From SFLA01 sp964485815 (GTDB lineage: Bacteria; Bacillota; Clostridia; Oscillospirales; CAG-382), in the NCBI GenBank assembly GCA_964485815.1, contig CAZAJX010000027.1, forward strand, positions 1-24,746: DNA of 24,746 bases, written 5' to 3'. The notes under the pieces are model-generated. The model had not been told where the DNA came from. It saw only the letters and a program-made list of their open reading frames with translations, and searched no databases. The number at the start of each line of letters is the position of its first letter. Positions within the stretch are counted from its first letter, which is position 1. This document shows, piece after piece, positions 15,135-22,375 of the stretch. The translations under genes and the position numbers were made by a program.

Positions 15135-15746
15135 ATGGAGCTTAAAAGTATTATTTCCAAAAATATAATAAGCTTACGCCAGATGTCGGGAATGACACAA
15201 TCCGAGCTTGCCGAGAAGATCAATTATTCGGACAAAGCTGTTTCCAAGTGGGAAAGGGGAGAGTCATTGCCGGATATCGCCGTGCTCAAAAACATAGCCC
15301 TTTTGTTTGGCGTATCGCTGGATTGGCTGACGGAGGAAGAGCACGATGAACCTGCCCCCGTGTCCGAGGATATGGAGGCGAGGACAAAGCGCACGCAGGT
15401 AAACCACGTTGCCATTACGTCTATGAGCGTGCTTTTGGTGTGGCTTATCGCTACCGCGGTGTTCGTTATTTTGCAAGCGGTGCCCCAAATAAAGGTATTG
15501 CATTGGCTGGCGTTCGTTTACGCCGTTCCCGCTACAGCTATCGTTTGGCTTATCTTTAATTCGGTGTGGTTTTCCGTCCGCAAAAATTATCCTATCGTAT
15601 CATTGCTTATGTGGTCGGTTATTGCCGCTTTGTACATAAACTTAAAGCTGTGCGGAATTTCCATTTGGCAGTTGTTTTTGGTGGGAATCCCCGGGCAGAT
15701 AATCATAATAATGTGGTCTGTTTTAAGATTCAGGAAAAAGAAATAA
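15135..15746 (+). CDS. XRE-family regulator with C-terminal membrane domain
   Basis: A 203-residue protein. Residues about 7-62 are a helix-turn-helix domain (MTQSELAEKINYSDKAVSKWERG, shown by AVSKWERG and LPDIAVLKNIALLFGVSLDWL). A charged linker follows, then four hydrophobic segments near residues 95-113, 118-140, 148-170 and 176-195, ending in RFRKKK. HTH proteins of this architecture are common in Clostridia and are thought to tie DNA binding to a membrane or envelope signal; the ligand is unknown. It has its own promoter and a terminator at 15757-15781, so it is monocistronic. It could act on the glycolipid cassette upstream or the lipoprotein downstream, but no shared operator was found. 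Confidence 0.85.
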   Translation: MELKSIISKNIISLRQMSGMTQSELAEKINYSDKAVSKWERGESLPDIAVLKNIALLFGVSLDWLTEEEHDEPAPVSEDMEARTKRTQVNHVAITSMSVLLVWLIATAVFVILQAVPQIKVLHWLAFVYAVPATAIVWLIFNSVWFSVRKNYPIVSLLMWSVIAALYINLKLCGISIWQLFLVGIPGQIIIIMWSVLRFRKKK

Positions 15747-15756
15747 TAAAACAAGA

Positions 15757-15781
15757 AAGGCACTTCAGTTTGAAGTGCTTT
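15757..15781. terminator. Terminator between convergent genes
   Basis: An approximately 10-bp stem, AAGGCACTTC (15757-15766) with GAAGTGCTTT (15772-15781), including one G-U pair, loop AGTTT, followed by a T-rich tail. It serves the XRE gene and perhaps the lipoprotein gene ending at 15799. Confidence 0.7.
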
Positions 15782-15798
15782 CTTTATTATTCGGGTGA

Positions 15799-16653
15799 TT
15801 ATTTATACGTATCAGGTGTTAAGAAATACACGTTGGTTTCGCCTCTGCCGTCATAGGACAGGGTAAAGGTGGCGGTGCAATCGCCGGACACAAGCTGTAT
15901 TTTATACGCAGGGGATCCTTCGGGAATAACGCAGTTTATAAAAAGCCGTTCGCCTGCCTTAATGATGATGGCTTCCGAAACCGCCTTTTCGGTTTCATAG
16001 TCCAGAACCGTGATCACGCCGTCGGAAACCGCAAGCACGGATACGTTCTCTCCGCCCTCGTTCAGCGTGAGGGTGATATCGCCTTCCTGCATTTCGCTGT
16101 AATACACTATGTATCCCAAAAGCATATCCTTGTTTAAAACGGGGCTGTCCATCGAGCCATCGTGGTAAGGTATCAAAAGATTATCCCCTGCGGCAATAAC
16201 GTCACACTCTGTCAAGGACAAGGGAGAAAGGGTGTTTTTTATCCCTTCCTTTATGTATACGGGGTCGTTTTCCATATCCCAGCACAGCACGGTATCCTTT
16301 TCACCGGTAAAGGTCATATATACCTTGCCTTGCCGCCACAGTGCCGCCTTAACGACCGCGTCCTTCGGGCACAGGGACAGATCGAGGTAGGTCTTTTCGC
16401 CGTTTTCATCGGTTGCGTATATTTCATCTTTTGAACAAACTACCGTCAGCTTTCCGTCGGGAGATACAACAGGGTCAATTATCGTTATATCTTCCGAATC
16501 GTTTTCGGGTAATGAGCTTTCGTTTTCGGGAACGCTTTGTTCTGCTTGGGGCTTGCTGTTATTCCCGCTGATTTCTTCGGGGGTGGGAAGGCTTCCCGTG
16601 CAGGCAGAGAACATAAACAGCACCGCAAACACGACTACTAATAACTTTTCCAT
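15799..16653 (-). CDS. Lipoprotein of unknown function, beta-propeller-like
   Basis: A 284-residue protein with a lipoprotein signal (lipobox FSAC, Cys18), a Ser/Pro/Glu-rich linker (about residues 25-55), then a beta-rich domain. That domain begins DPVVSPDGKLTVV, a pattern seen in WD40/PD40-type propellers, and further blade-like stretches (VYMTFTGEKDTVLCWDM and IAAGDNLLIPYHDG) support this loosely. A strong AAAGGAGG site precedes the ATG at 16653. There is no enzyme motif. The linker resembles that of the lipoprotein at 774-1409. It probably sits on the outer face of the membrane; its binding partner is unknown. Confidence 0.8.
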   Translation of the reverse strand: MEKLLVVVFAVLFMFSACTGSLPTPEEISGNNSKPQAEQSVPENESSLPENDSEDITIIDPVVSPDGKLTVVCSKDEIYATDENGEKTYLDLSLCPKDAVVKAALWRQGKVYMTFTGEKDTVLCWDMENDPVYIKEGIKNTLSPLSLTECDVIAAGDNLLIPYHDGSMDSPVLNKDMLLGYIVYYSEMQEGDITLTLNEGGENVSVLAVSDGVITVLDYETEKAVSEAIIIKAGERLFINCVIPEGSPAYKIQLVSGDCTATFTLSYDGRGETNVYFLTPDTYK

Positions 16654-16837
16654 TTGTTTTTCCTCCTTTGGATTTTGTGTGTAAAGAATATCACGCCTTT
16701 TTCAACGTTTTGTTGTGTTATTATTACTAAAATGTAAATATCGGGCACAAAAAATCACAGTTTACAAATGCGACAAAATTCATTTGATTTCTGTTCACAG
16801 GAGGAATTTTAATCTTGTAAATAAAGTGTGAAAACTA
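16654..16837. other. Intergenic stretch without recognised features
   Basis: AT-rich DNA between divergent genes. I see no open frame with a ribosome binding site and no strong hairpin. It must hold the promoter of the minus-strand lipoprotein, but no convincing -35/-10 pair could be assigned. Confidence 0.5.
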
Positions 16838-16896
16838 TTGACTGTAACGGAAAGGTTTGGTATAATCTCAAACGATATTGTTTGATATGCGACAAT
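16838..16896 (+). promoter_or_regulatory. Promoter and MarR operator of the efflux operon
   Basis: TTGACT (16838-16843), 17-base spacer, perfect TATAAT (16861-16866). Directly downstream and covering the start site is a perfect inverted repeat, TCAAAC-N6-GTTTGA (16868-16885). A second, overlapping one is ATTGT-N10-ACAAT (16877-16896). Site size and position fit binding by the MarR protein encoded 26 bases further on, giving autorepression of the whole operon. Confidence 0.75.
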
Positions 16897-16921
16897 CCGA
16901 TTTCGTACAAGGAGGCTTGCG

Positions 16922-17407
16922 ATGAAACCAAAGCTTAGAGAAGGCGTTACCCCGCCCGATGACGGTATGAGCACCGCAGGGAAGGAGATACGCTCTCTGT
17001 CCAATCTCATAATGCGGTTTATAACCTTGAAGCTTAACAAAAACTTCGTGGAAACCGCAACGGGCTCCAACGCCTGGATACTGCTGTATCTGTCCAAGCA
17101 TAAGGAAAAGGACGTTTTTCAAAGAGATCTGGAAAAAGAATTCTGCATAACCCGTTCCACCGCCTCCAAGGTGGTCATACTTATGGAGAAAAAGGGTTTT
17201 ATCCGCCGCGATAGCGTTTCGGATGATGCAAGGCTTAAAAAGCTCACCCTTACCGAAAAAGGCGAGCAGATAATCGAGCTTATGGCAGACGATAAATACG
17301 TGGTGGAGCAAACGCTGGTAAAGGGCTTTACCCCCGGGGAGCTGGAGCAGTTCTGCGGATATATACAGCGTATGAAAAATAACATTCAAGGAGAAATAGC
17401 AAAATAA
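16922..17407 (+). CDS. MarR family transcriptional regulator
   Basis: A 161-residue winged helix-turn-helix protein. The DNA-binding part (about residues 60-115) includes QRDLEKEFCITRSTASKVV, LMEKKGFIRRD and the wing DDARLKKLTLTEKG, the standard MarR arrangement; flanking helices would form the dimer. The N-terminal 20 residues (KPKLREGVTPPDDG) are an unusual polar extension. The start at 16922 follows an ACAAGGAGG site. It heads an operon with a zinc-ribbon membrane protein and two ABC exporters and very likely represses them until a small molecule binds. Confidence 0.92.
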   Translation: MKPKLREGVTPPDDGMSTAGKEIRSLSNLIMRFITLKLNKNFVETATGSNAWILLYLSKHKEKDVFQRDLEKEFCITRSTASKVVILMEKKGFIRRDSVSDDARLKKLTLTEKGEQIIELMADDKYVVEQTLVKGFTPGELEQFCGYIQRMKNNIQGEIAK

Positions 17408-17408
17408 A

Positions 17409-17828
17409 ATGTTTCGCAGATTAGGTCAAAAAATTTATACTTTTATGCTGGGCAGAAACGGTCCCGATAACCTGTTCCGTGTATGCGTGTGGGCATCCTT
17501 CGCCGTGGCGGTGGTTTCCATCTTTGCGAGAAACTTTTGGGTAACCTCGGCGCTGTCCTTGATATATTACGGCTTGCTGGGCTATGCAGTGTTCCGCTGT
17601 CTTTCCAAAAACGTGTATAAAAGAAGAATGGAAAACAGCAAATATCTGGCTTTCCGAGGAAAGATAGTTTCCTTCTTCAAGCGCAAAAAAGCCCAGTTCA
17701 GGGATAGAAAAACCCACGTATACAAAAAGTGCCCCCATTGCAAGGCAACTCTGCGCCTTCCCAAGAGAAAGGGCAGACACACGGTTTCCTGCCCCAAGTG
17801 CAGAAAAACCTTTGAAACCAAGATATAG
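17409..17828 (+). CDS. Membrane protein with C-terminal zinc ribbon
   Basis: A 139-residue protein. Two hydrophobic segments near residues 22-42 and 45-63 form a hairpin in the membrane, followed by a very basic stretch (about 65-105, many Lys and Arg). A four-cysteine zinc ribbon then follows, CPHC (108-111) and CPKC (128-131), separated by 16 residues. The start lies one base after the MarR stop, and its ribosome binding site (AAGGAG) is inside the MarR gene, so they are translated together. The function is unknown. The zinc ribbon may bind RNA or DNA, or stabilise a membrane-associated partner such as the exporter encoded next. Confidence 0.8.
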   Translation: MFRRLGQKIYTFMLGRNGPDNLFRVCVWASFAVAVVSIFARNFWVTSALSLIYYGLLGYAVFRCLSKNVYKRRMENSKYLAFRGKIVSFFKRKKAQFRDRKTHVYKKCPHCKATLRLPKRKGRHTVSCPKCRKTFETKI

Positions 17829-17838
17829 AGGTTAAGAT

Positions 17839-19593
17839 ATGATAAAAAGATTAGCCGCCTGTATAAGAGAATATAAAAAGCCCTCTGTATTAACTTCCGT
17901 AACCGTATCTTTCGAAGTTATTATGGAAGTACTCATTCCCTATATAACCGCTTCTCTTATAGATAAAGGCATTGAGCAGGCGAATTTACCCGTTATAATC
18001 AAATACGGTATCATACTCGTCATAAGCGCATTTTTGGTAATGCTTTTCGGCTTTCTTGCCGCAAAGTACGCCGCCACCGCTTCCGCAGGTCTTGCCCGAA
18101 ACCTGCGCCACGATATGTATTATAACATACAGAATTTCTCCTTTACGAATATAGACAAATATTCCACCGGCGGTATCGTTACCCGTCTTACCACGGACGT
18201 AAACAACGTAACAATGGCGTACCAGATGATAATCCGTATGGCTGTCCGCAGTCCTATGATGCTTATCTGGTCCTTCGTGTTTGCCGCCCGTATCAGCTTT
18301 AAGCTGTCACTCATATTCTTTGTAACCATTCCCGTGCTTGCCATAGCCCTTTACGTTATTATGAGGTTGGCGCACCCCATCTTTAAGGGTGTGTTCAAAA
18401 CCTACGATAAGCTTAACGAAGTTGTGGAAGAAGACCTCCGCGGAATAAGAGTGGTAAAATCCTTCACCCGCGAGGATACGGAAAAGAAAAAGTTTGGCGA
18501 TATTTCGGATAAGATCTATAAGGATTTCACCCGCGCAGAGAAGATCCTTGCTTTCAATAACCCCGTAATGCAGGGCTGTATGTATGCCACCGTGCTTATT
18601 ATCGCTTGGTTCGGCGCAAAGGTTATTGCCCAAAGCGGCGGCAACGGGGATATACCGGGCGGACTTTCCGTAGGTCAGCTTACGTCCCTTATCACCTATG
18701 CATCCCAGATACTTACCAGCCTTATGATGGTTTCTATGGCGTTCGTTATGATCACAATGTCCAAAGCATCTGCAGAGCGTGTGGTTGAGATACTTGATGA
18801 AAAGAGCGATATCGTAAACCCCGCTTCTCCTCTTTACGAGGTTAAGGACGGCTCTGTTGAATTTGCAAACGTTGATTTTTCCTATTCCAAGGATGCGGAC
18901 AAAAAGTGTCTGGATAACGTCAGCGTAAAGATCGAATCGGGAGAAACCGTGGGCATTATCGGCGGAACGGGCTCTTCCAAATCCACCTTCGTTTCCCTTG
19001 TCCCCCGTCTTTATGATGTGCTTTCGGGCTCCGTTAAGGTTGGCGGCGAGGACGTAAGAGCATACGATATAACCACCCTGCGTGATAACGTGGCGATGGT
19101 GCTCCAGAAAAACGAGCTGTTTTCGGGCACTATAAAGGAAAATCTCCGTTGGGGCAACCCCGATGCCACCGACGAAGAGATTGAGCGCGTATGCCGTCTT
19201 GCCTGCGCAGACGAGTTTATACAAACCTTCCCCGAAAAATACGATACGGTTATAGACCAAGGGGGAGCTAACATTTCCGGCGGGCAAAAACAGCGTCTTT
19301 GTATCGCCCGCGCCCTTCTCAAAAAGCCCAAAATTCTTATTCTGGACGATTCCACCTCGGCAGTTGACACCCGCACGGATGCACTTATCCGCAAAGCGTT
19401 CCGCGAAGAGATTCCCGAAACCACAAAGCTTATTATCGCACAGCGTATAAGCTCGGTGCAGGATGCAGACAAGATCATCGTGCTGGATGACGGAAAGATA
19501 TCCGCCTGCGGCAACCACGAATATCTTATGGAAAACAGCGTAGTTTACCGCGAGGTATACAATTCTCAGGTAAAAGGAGGGGATAAGCAATGA
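17839..19593 (+). CDS. ABC exporter half-transporter, degenerate ATP-site subunit
   Basis: A 584-residue fusion of a six-helix type I exporter membrane domain (about residues 15-320) and an ATPase domain (about 340-584). Walker A is GGTGSSKST (375-383) with Ser at the place of the usual Gly before Lys381. The signature is canonical, SGGQ (480-483). Walker B is LILDDS, with Asp504 in place of the catalytic Glu. The H-loop His is replaced by Gln535 (IIAQRIS). Losing both Glu and His marks the non-hydrolysing site of heterodimeric exporters such as BmrCD, LmrCD or TM287/288. It overlaps the partner gene by 4 bases (ATGA), which supports co-assembly. Substrate unknown; a drug or peptide/lipid is likely. 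Confidence 0.95.
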   Translation: MIKRLAACIREYKKPSVLTSVTVSFEVIMEVLIPYITASLIDKGIEQANLPVIIKYGIILVISAFLVMLFGFLAAKYAATASAGLARNLRHDMYYNIQNFSFTNIDKYSTGGIVTRLTTDVNNVTMAYQMIIRMAVRSPMMLIWSFVFAARISFKLSLIFFVTIPVLAIALYVIMRLAHPIFKGVFKTYDKLNEVVEEDLRGIRVVKSFTREDTEKKKFGDISDKIYKDFTRAEKILAFNNPVMQGCMYATVLIIAWFGAKVIAQSGGNGDIPGGLSVGQLTSLITYASQILTSLMMVSMAFVMITMSKASAERVVEILDEKSDIVNPASPLYEVKDGSVEFANVDFSYSKDADKKCLDNVSVKIESGETVGIIGGTGSSKSTFVSLVPRLYDVLSGSVKVGGEDVRAYDITTLRDNVAMVLQKNELFSGTIKENLRWGNPDATDEEIERVCRLACADEFIQTFPEKYDTVIDQGGANISGGQKQRLCIARALLKKPKILILDDSTSAVDTRTDALIRKAFREEIPETTKLIIAQRISSVQDADKIIVLDDGKISACGNHEYLMENSVVYREVYNSQVKGGDKQ

Positions 19594-21599
19594 GCAAACA
19601 AGAACAATCCCGTCCCGTTCACGCTCCCGGTCCCGGCAGAGGTCCGGGCATGAGAGGGAAAAAGGTCCCTATGGATAAGGTTACCGCAAAGCGGCTGCTC
19701 AAATATTTTAAGCCATATACGGGCAGAATGATATTGGTAATCCTTTTTATCATATTTTCATCGGTGGCTTCCGTTGCCTCCGCCCTTTTCCAAAAAACGC
19801 TTATTGACGATTACGTAAGCCCTCTGGCAAAAAATCCCACAGAAGAGCTGTTCGGCGCGTTGCTGGTTGCTATCGGCGGAATGGTGGTTATATATCTTTT
19901 AGGTATACTTGCAGGTCTGTTTTATAATATAATGATGGCAAAGGTATCCCAAGGTATACTCAAGACCATACGTGACGATATGTTCAACCATATGCAGTCC
20001 CTCCCCGTAAAGTATTTCGATACCCATTCCTTCGGCGAGGTAATGAGCCGTTATACCAACGATACGGATACCATCCGCCAGCTTGTATCCCAGACCATAC
20101 CCCAGACGGTTTCTTCGCTGTTTATGATCATATCGGTGGTGTTCTCTATGCTTTACACCTCCGTGTGGCTCACCCTGCTTTCCGTTCTCGTGCTGCTGCT
20201 TTCCACGGGAATTATCGGTAAGATCGGCAAGGGCGCAGGAAAATACTTTGTAAAACAGCAGGAATCCTTGGGTATAGAAAACGGATTTATCGAAGAAATG
20301 GTAAACGGTCAAAAGGTTGTAAAGGTCTTCAACCGCGAGGAGATATGCAAAGCGCAGTTCGATAAAATTAACGATGAGCTTTGCAAAAACGCTACCGAGG
20401 CAAATAAGTTCGGTAATATGATGGGACCGTTGATGAACGCTTTTTCCCATCTGCTGTACGTTGTTGTCGCCATTGCGGGCGGAGCTATCGCCATTTATTG
20501 CGTGAACAACAGTATAAACCTCAATTTTTCTATCGAGAGTCTGTTCGGCTTTATCACGGGAAAGAGCACTTCCGTGTTAAACGCCCTTTCTCTGGGTATG
20601 ATCGTATCCTTCCTTACCCTTACCAAATCCTTTATGCGCCCCATTTCCCAGATATCCAATCAGGTAAACTCTATCGCAATGGCAATGGCAGGCGCAAAGC
20701 GTGTGTTCGCCCTGCTTGACGAGCCCTCCGAGCCCGATGACGGCTACGTAACCCTTGTCAACGCAAAGTACGTGGACGGTGTGCTTACCGAAACCAAGGA
20801 AAAAACCGGTCTTTGGGCGTGGAAGCATCCTCATCAGGCAGACGGCACTATAACCTATACCGAGCTTAAAGGTAACGTTGTGCTTGAAAACGTGGATTTC
20901 GGCTACGTGGAAGAAAAGCAGGTGCTTTACGATATTTCCCTTTACGCCGAGCCGGGCCAGAAGGTTGCCTTCGTAGGCGCTACTGGTGCGGGAAAAACCA
21001 CTATCACCAACCTTATCAACCGCTTTTACGATATCGCCGACGGTAAGATACGTTACGACGGCATCAATATCAATAAGATCCGCAAAGCAGACCTCCGCCG
21101 TTCTCTCGGCGTGGTATTGCAGGATGTAAATCTGTTTACGGGCACGGTAATGGAGAATATCCGTTACGGCAGACCCGATGCTACCGATGAAGAGTGTATC
21201 GCCGCCGCACGGTTAGCCAATGCGGACGGATTTATCCGTATGCTTCCCAAGGGATACGATACGGTGCTTTCGGGGGACGGAAGCGGACTTTCCCAAGGTC
21301 AGCGCCAGCTTCTCTCCATCGCCCGCGCCGCCGTGGCAGATCCTCCCGTTATGATACTTGACGAGGCGACCTCCTCCATAGATACCCGTACCGAGGAGAT
21401 CGTTCAGCGGGGTATGGATGCTCTTATGAAGGGCAGAACCGTGTTCGTTATCGCCCACCGCCTTTCCACCGTAAGAAATTCAGACGTTATTATGGTGCTG
21501 GATAAGGGCAGAATTATCGAGCGCGGCAGCCACGAAAAGCTTATTGCCGAAAAAGGCACCTATTACCGCCTCTATACCGGCGCGTTTGAACTTGAATAA
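19590..21599 (+). CDS. ABC exporter half-transporter, catalytic ATP-site subunit
   Basis: A 669-residue membrane-ATPase fusion. After a Pro/Gly-rich basic N-terminus (residues 5-30, GPGRGPGMRGKK) come the exporter membrane helices (about 45-360). An unusual linker of about 50 residues lies near 377-426, before the ATPase domain, as in BmrD-type subunits. The ATPase has intact Walker A GATGAGKTT (463-471), Walker B Asp591 with catalytic Glu592, and H-loop His623. Its signature is altered to LSQGQ (567-571). Pairing with the neighbour gives one full site (these Walker motifs with the partner's SGGQ) and one degenerate site. An AAAGGAGGGG site precedes the ATG; a terminator follows at 21609. Confidence 0.95.
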   Translation: MSKQEQSRPVHAPGPGRGPGMRGKKVPMDKVTAKRLLKYFKPYTGRMILVILFIIFSSVASVASALFQKTLIDDYVSPLAKNPTEELFGALLVAIGGMVVIYLLGILAGLFYNIMMAKVSQGILKTIRDDMFNHMQSLPVKYFDTHSFGEVMSRYTNDTDTIRQLVSQTIPQTVSSLFMIISVVFSMLYTSVWLTLLSVLVLLLSTGIIGKIGKGAGKYFVKQQESLGIENGFIEEMVNGQKVVKVFNREEICKAQFDKINDELCKNATEANKFGNMMGPLMNAFSHLLYVVVAIAGGAIAIYCVNNSINLNFSIESLFGFITGKSTSVLNALSLGMIVSFLTLTKSFMRPISQISNQVNSIAMAMAGAKRVFALLDEPSEPDDGYVTLVNAKYVDGVLTETKEKTGLWAWKHPHQADGTITYTELKGNVVLENVDFGYVEEKQVLYDISLYAEPGQKVAFVGATGAGKTTITNLINRFYDIADGKIRYDGININKIRKADLRRSLGVVLQDVNLFTGTVMENIRYGRPDATDEECIAAARLANADGFIRMLPKGYDTVLSGDGSGLSQGQRQLLSIARAAVADPPVMILDEATSSIDTRTEEIVQRGMDALMKGRTVFVIAHRLSTVRNSDVIMVLDKGRIIERGSHEKLIAEKGTYYRLYTGAFELE

Positions 21600-21608
21600 C
21601 ATCATACA

Positions 21609-21636
21609 AAAAGCTCCCGAAAAATCGGGAGCTTTT
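21609..21636. terminator. Bidirectional terminator
   Basis: Perfect 12-bp stem AAAAGCTCCCGA (21609-21620) with TCGGGAGCTTTT (21625-21636), loop AAAA. It ends the MarR-ABC operon, and on the other strand probably the toxin-immunity unit whose last stop is at 21658. Confidence 0.85.
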
Positions 21637-21657
21637 GATTTTGTATACGGTTGATTT

Positions 21658-22347
21658 CTATTCGGCTTCTTCGGGAACGTAGGGCTCGGTCTTAATTTCC
21701 ATAAGCTGTTCCAAGGTCAAAGGCGGAAATCTCTTTTTAAGCTTTAGTACGTCAGACATTTTTTCTCTCGATTCGTTAATATGGTTTACCATATAATCAC
21801 AGAAAACATCGTAATCTTCGGCATGATCGAATATGTCCTTTAAAGTATCGCCCATCATCGAAACACGGTTCATAGCCGCAAAGCCCTCTTCTTTCTTGCC
21901 AAGCAAGAGCTTTACTATCCCCAAATCTCCTTGCGAGAAAACGTATCCTCCCGTGCTTTCATAACGTCTTGCAAGATCTTGTTCTATTCCGCAAAGAGTC
22001 AAAGGCTCATAGAATTCGAAATGTTTTTCCAAATCAGAAATCATATATTCAAGATCTTTTTCAAAAGAAGGAAAATCAAACACCATCAGATCCGTTTGCC
22101 CCGAAGGGCGTCCGTGTACGCCGCCGTTGCCTTTATAGTATGCGAACAAAACAGAATTCTTGCTGTTGTTCCAAAGGAAGCAAACACCGCCGTGCAGCTG
22201 AAAACCGAATCCATGCGCAGGAGCAATTTCAAAAACCACAAAGCCAAAGCCTTTATCTTTAATATAAAGCCGCTTGTTGGAAAGCTGAGTATACCCATGT
22301 GATTTAAAAATGGGAGCAAATATTTTTTTAACATCTTGGTAATTCAC
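21658..22347 (-). CDS. Putative immunity protein, DUF4304-like
   Basis: A 229-residue cytosolic protein with no signal peptide. It starts with GTG at 22347, chosen because ATAGGAGAG stands just upstream. The N-terminal half (FAPIFKSHGYTQLSNKRLYIK, then a FGFQLHGGVCFLWN stretch) resembles the DUF4304 pattern, in which a short helix precedes a beta-sheet; the C-terminal half is helical and acidic. The gene lies 28 bases downstream of the large surface protein that ends in a nuclease-like domain, on the same strand. A small acidic protein in that position is the usual layout of an immunity gene. The family match is moderate and the immunity role is inference from context. Confidence 0.6.
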   Translation of the reverse strand: MNYQDVKKIFAPIFKSHGYTQLSNKRLYIKDKGFGFVVFEIAPAHGFGFQLHGGVCFLWNNSKNSVLFAYYKGNGGVHGRPSGQTDLMVFDFPSFEKDLEYMISDLEKHFEFYEPLTLCGIEQDLARRYESTGGYVFSQGDLGIVKLLLGKKEEGFAAMNRVSMMGDTLKDIFDHAEDYDVFCDYMVNHINESREKMSDVLKLKKRFPPLTLEQLMEIKTEPYVPEEAE

Positions 22348-22375
22348 GTTTCTCTCCTATAATCGGTATTATATA

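Noticed and set aside
18307..19590. Antisense open frame of 427 codons within the first ABC transporter gene
   Set aside because: It lies opposite clear Walker and signature motifs, lacks a ribosome binding site and gives a low-complexity protein rich in Cys, His and Tyr.
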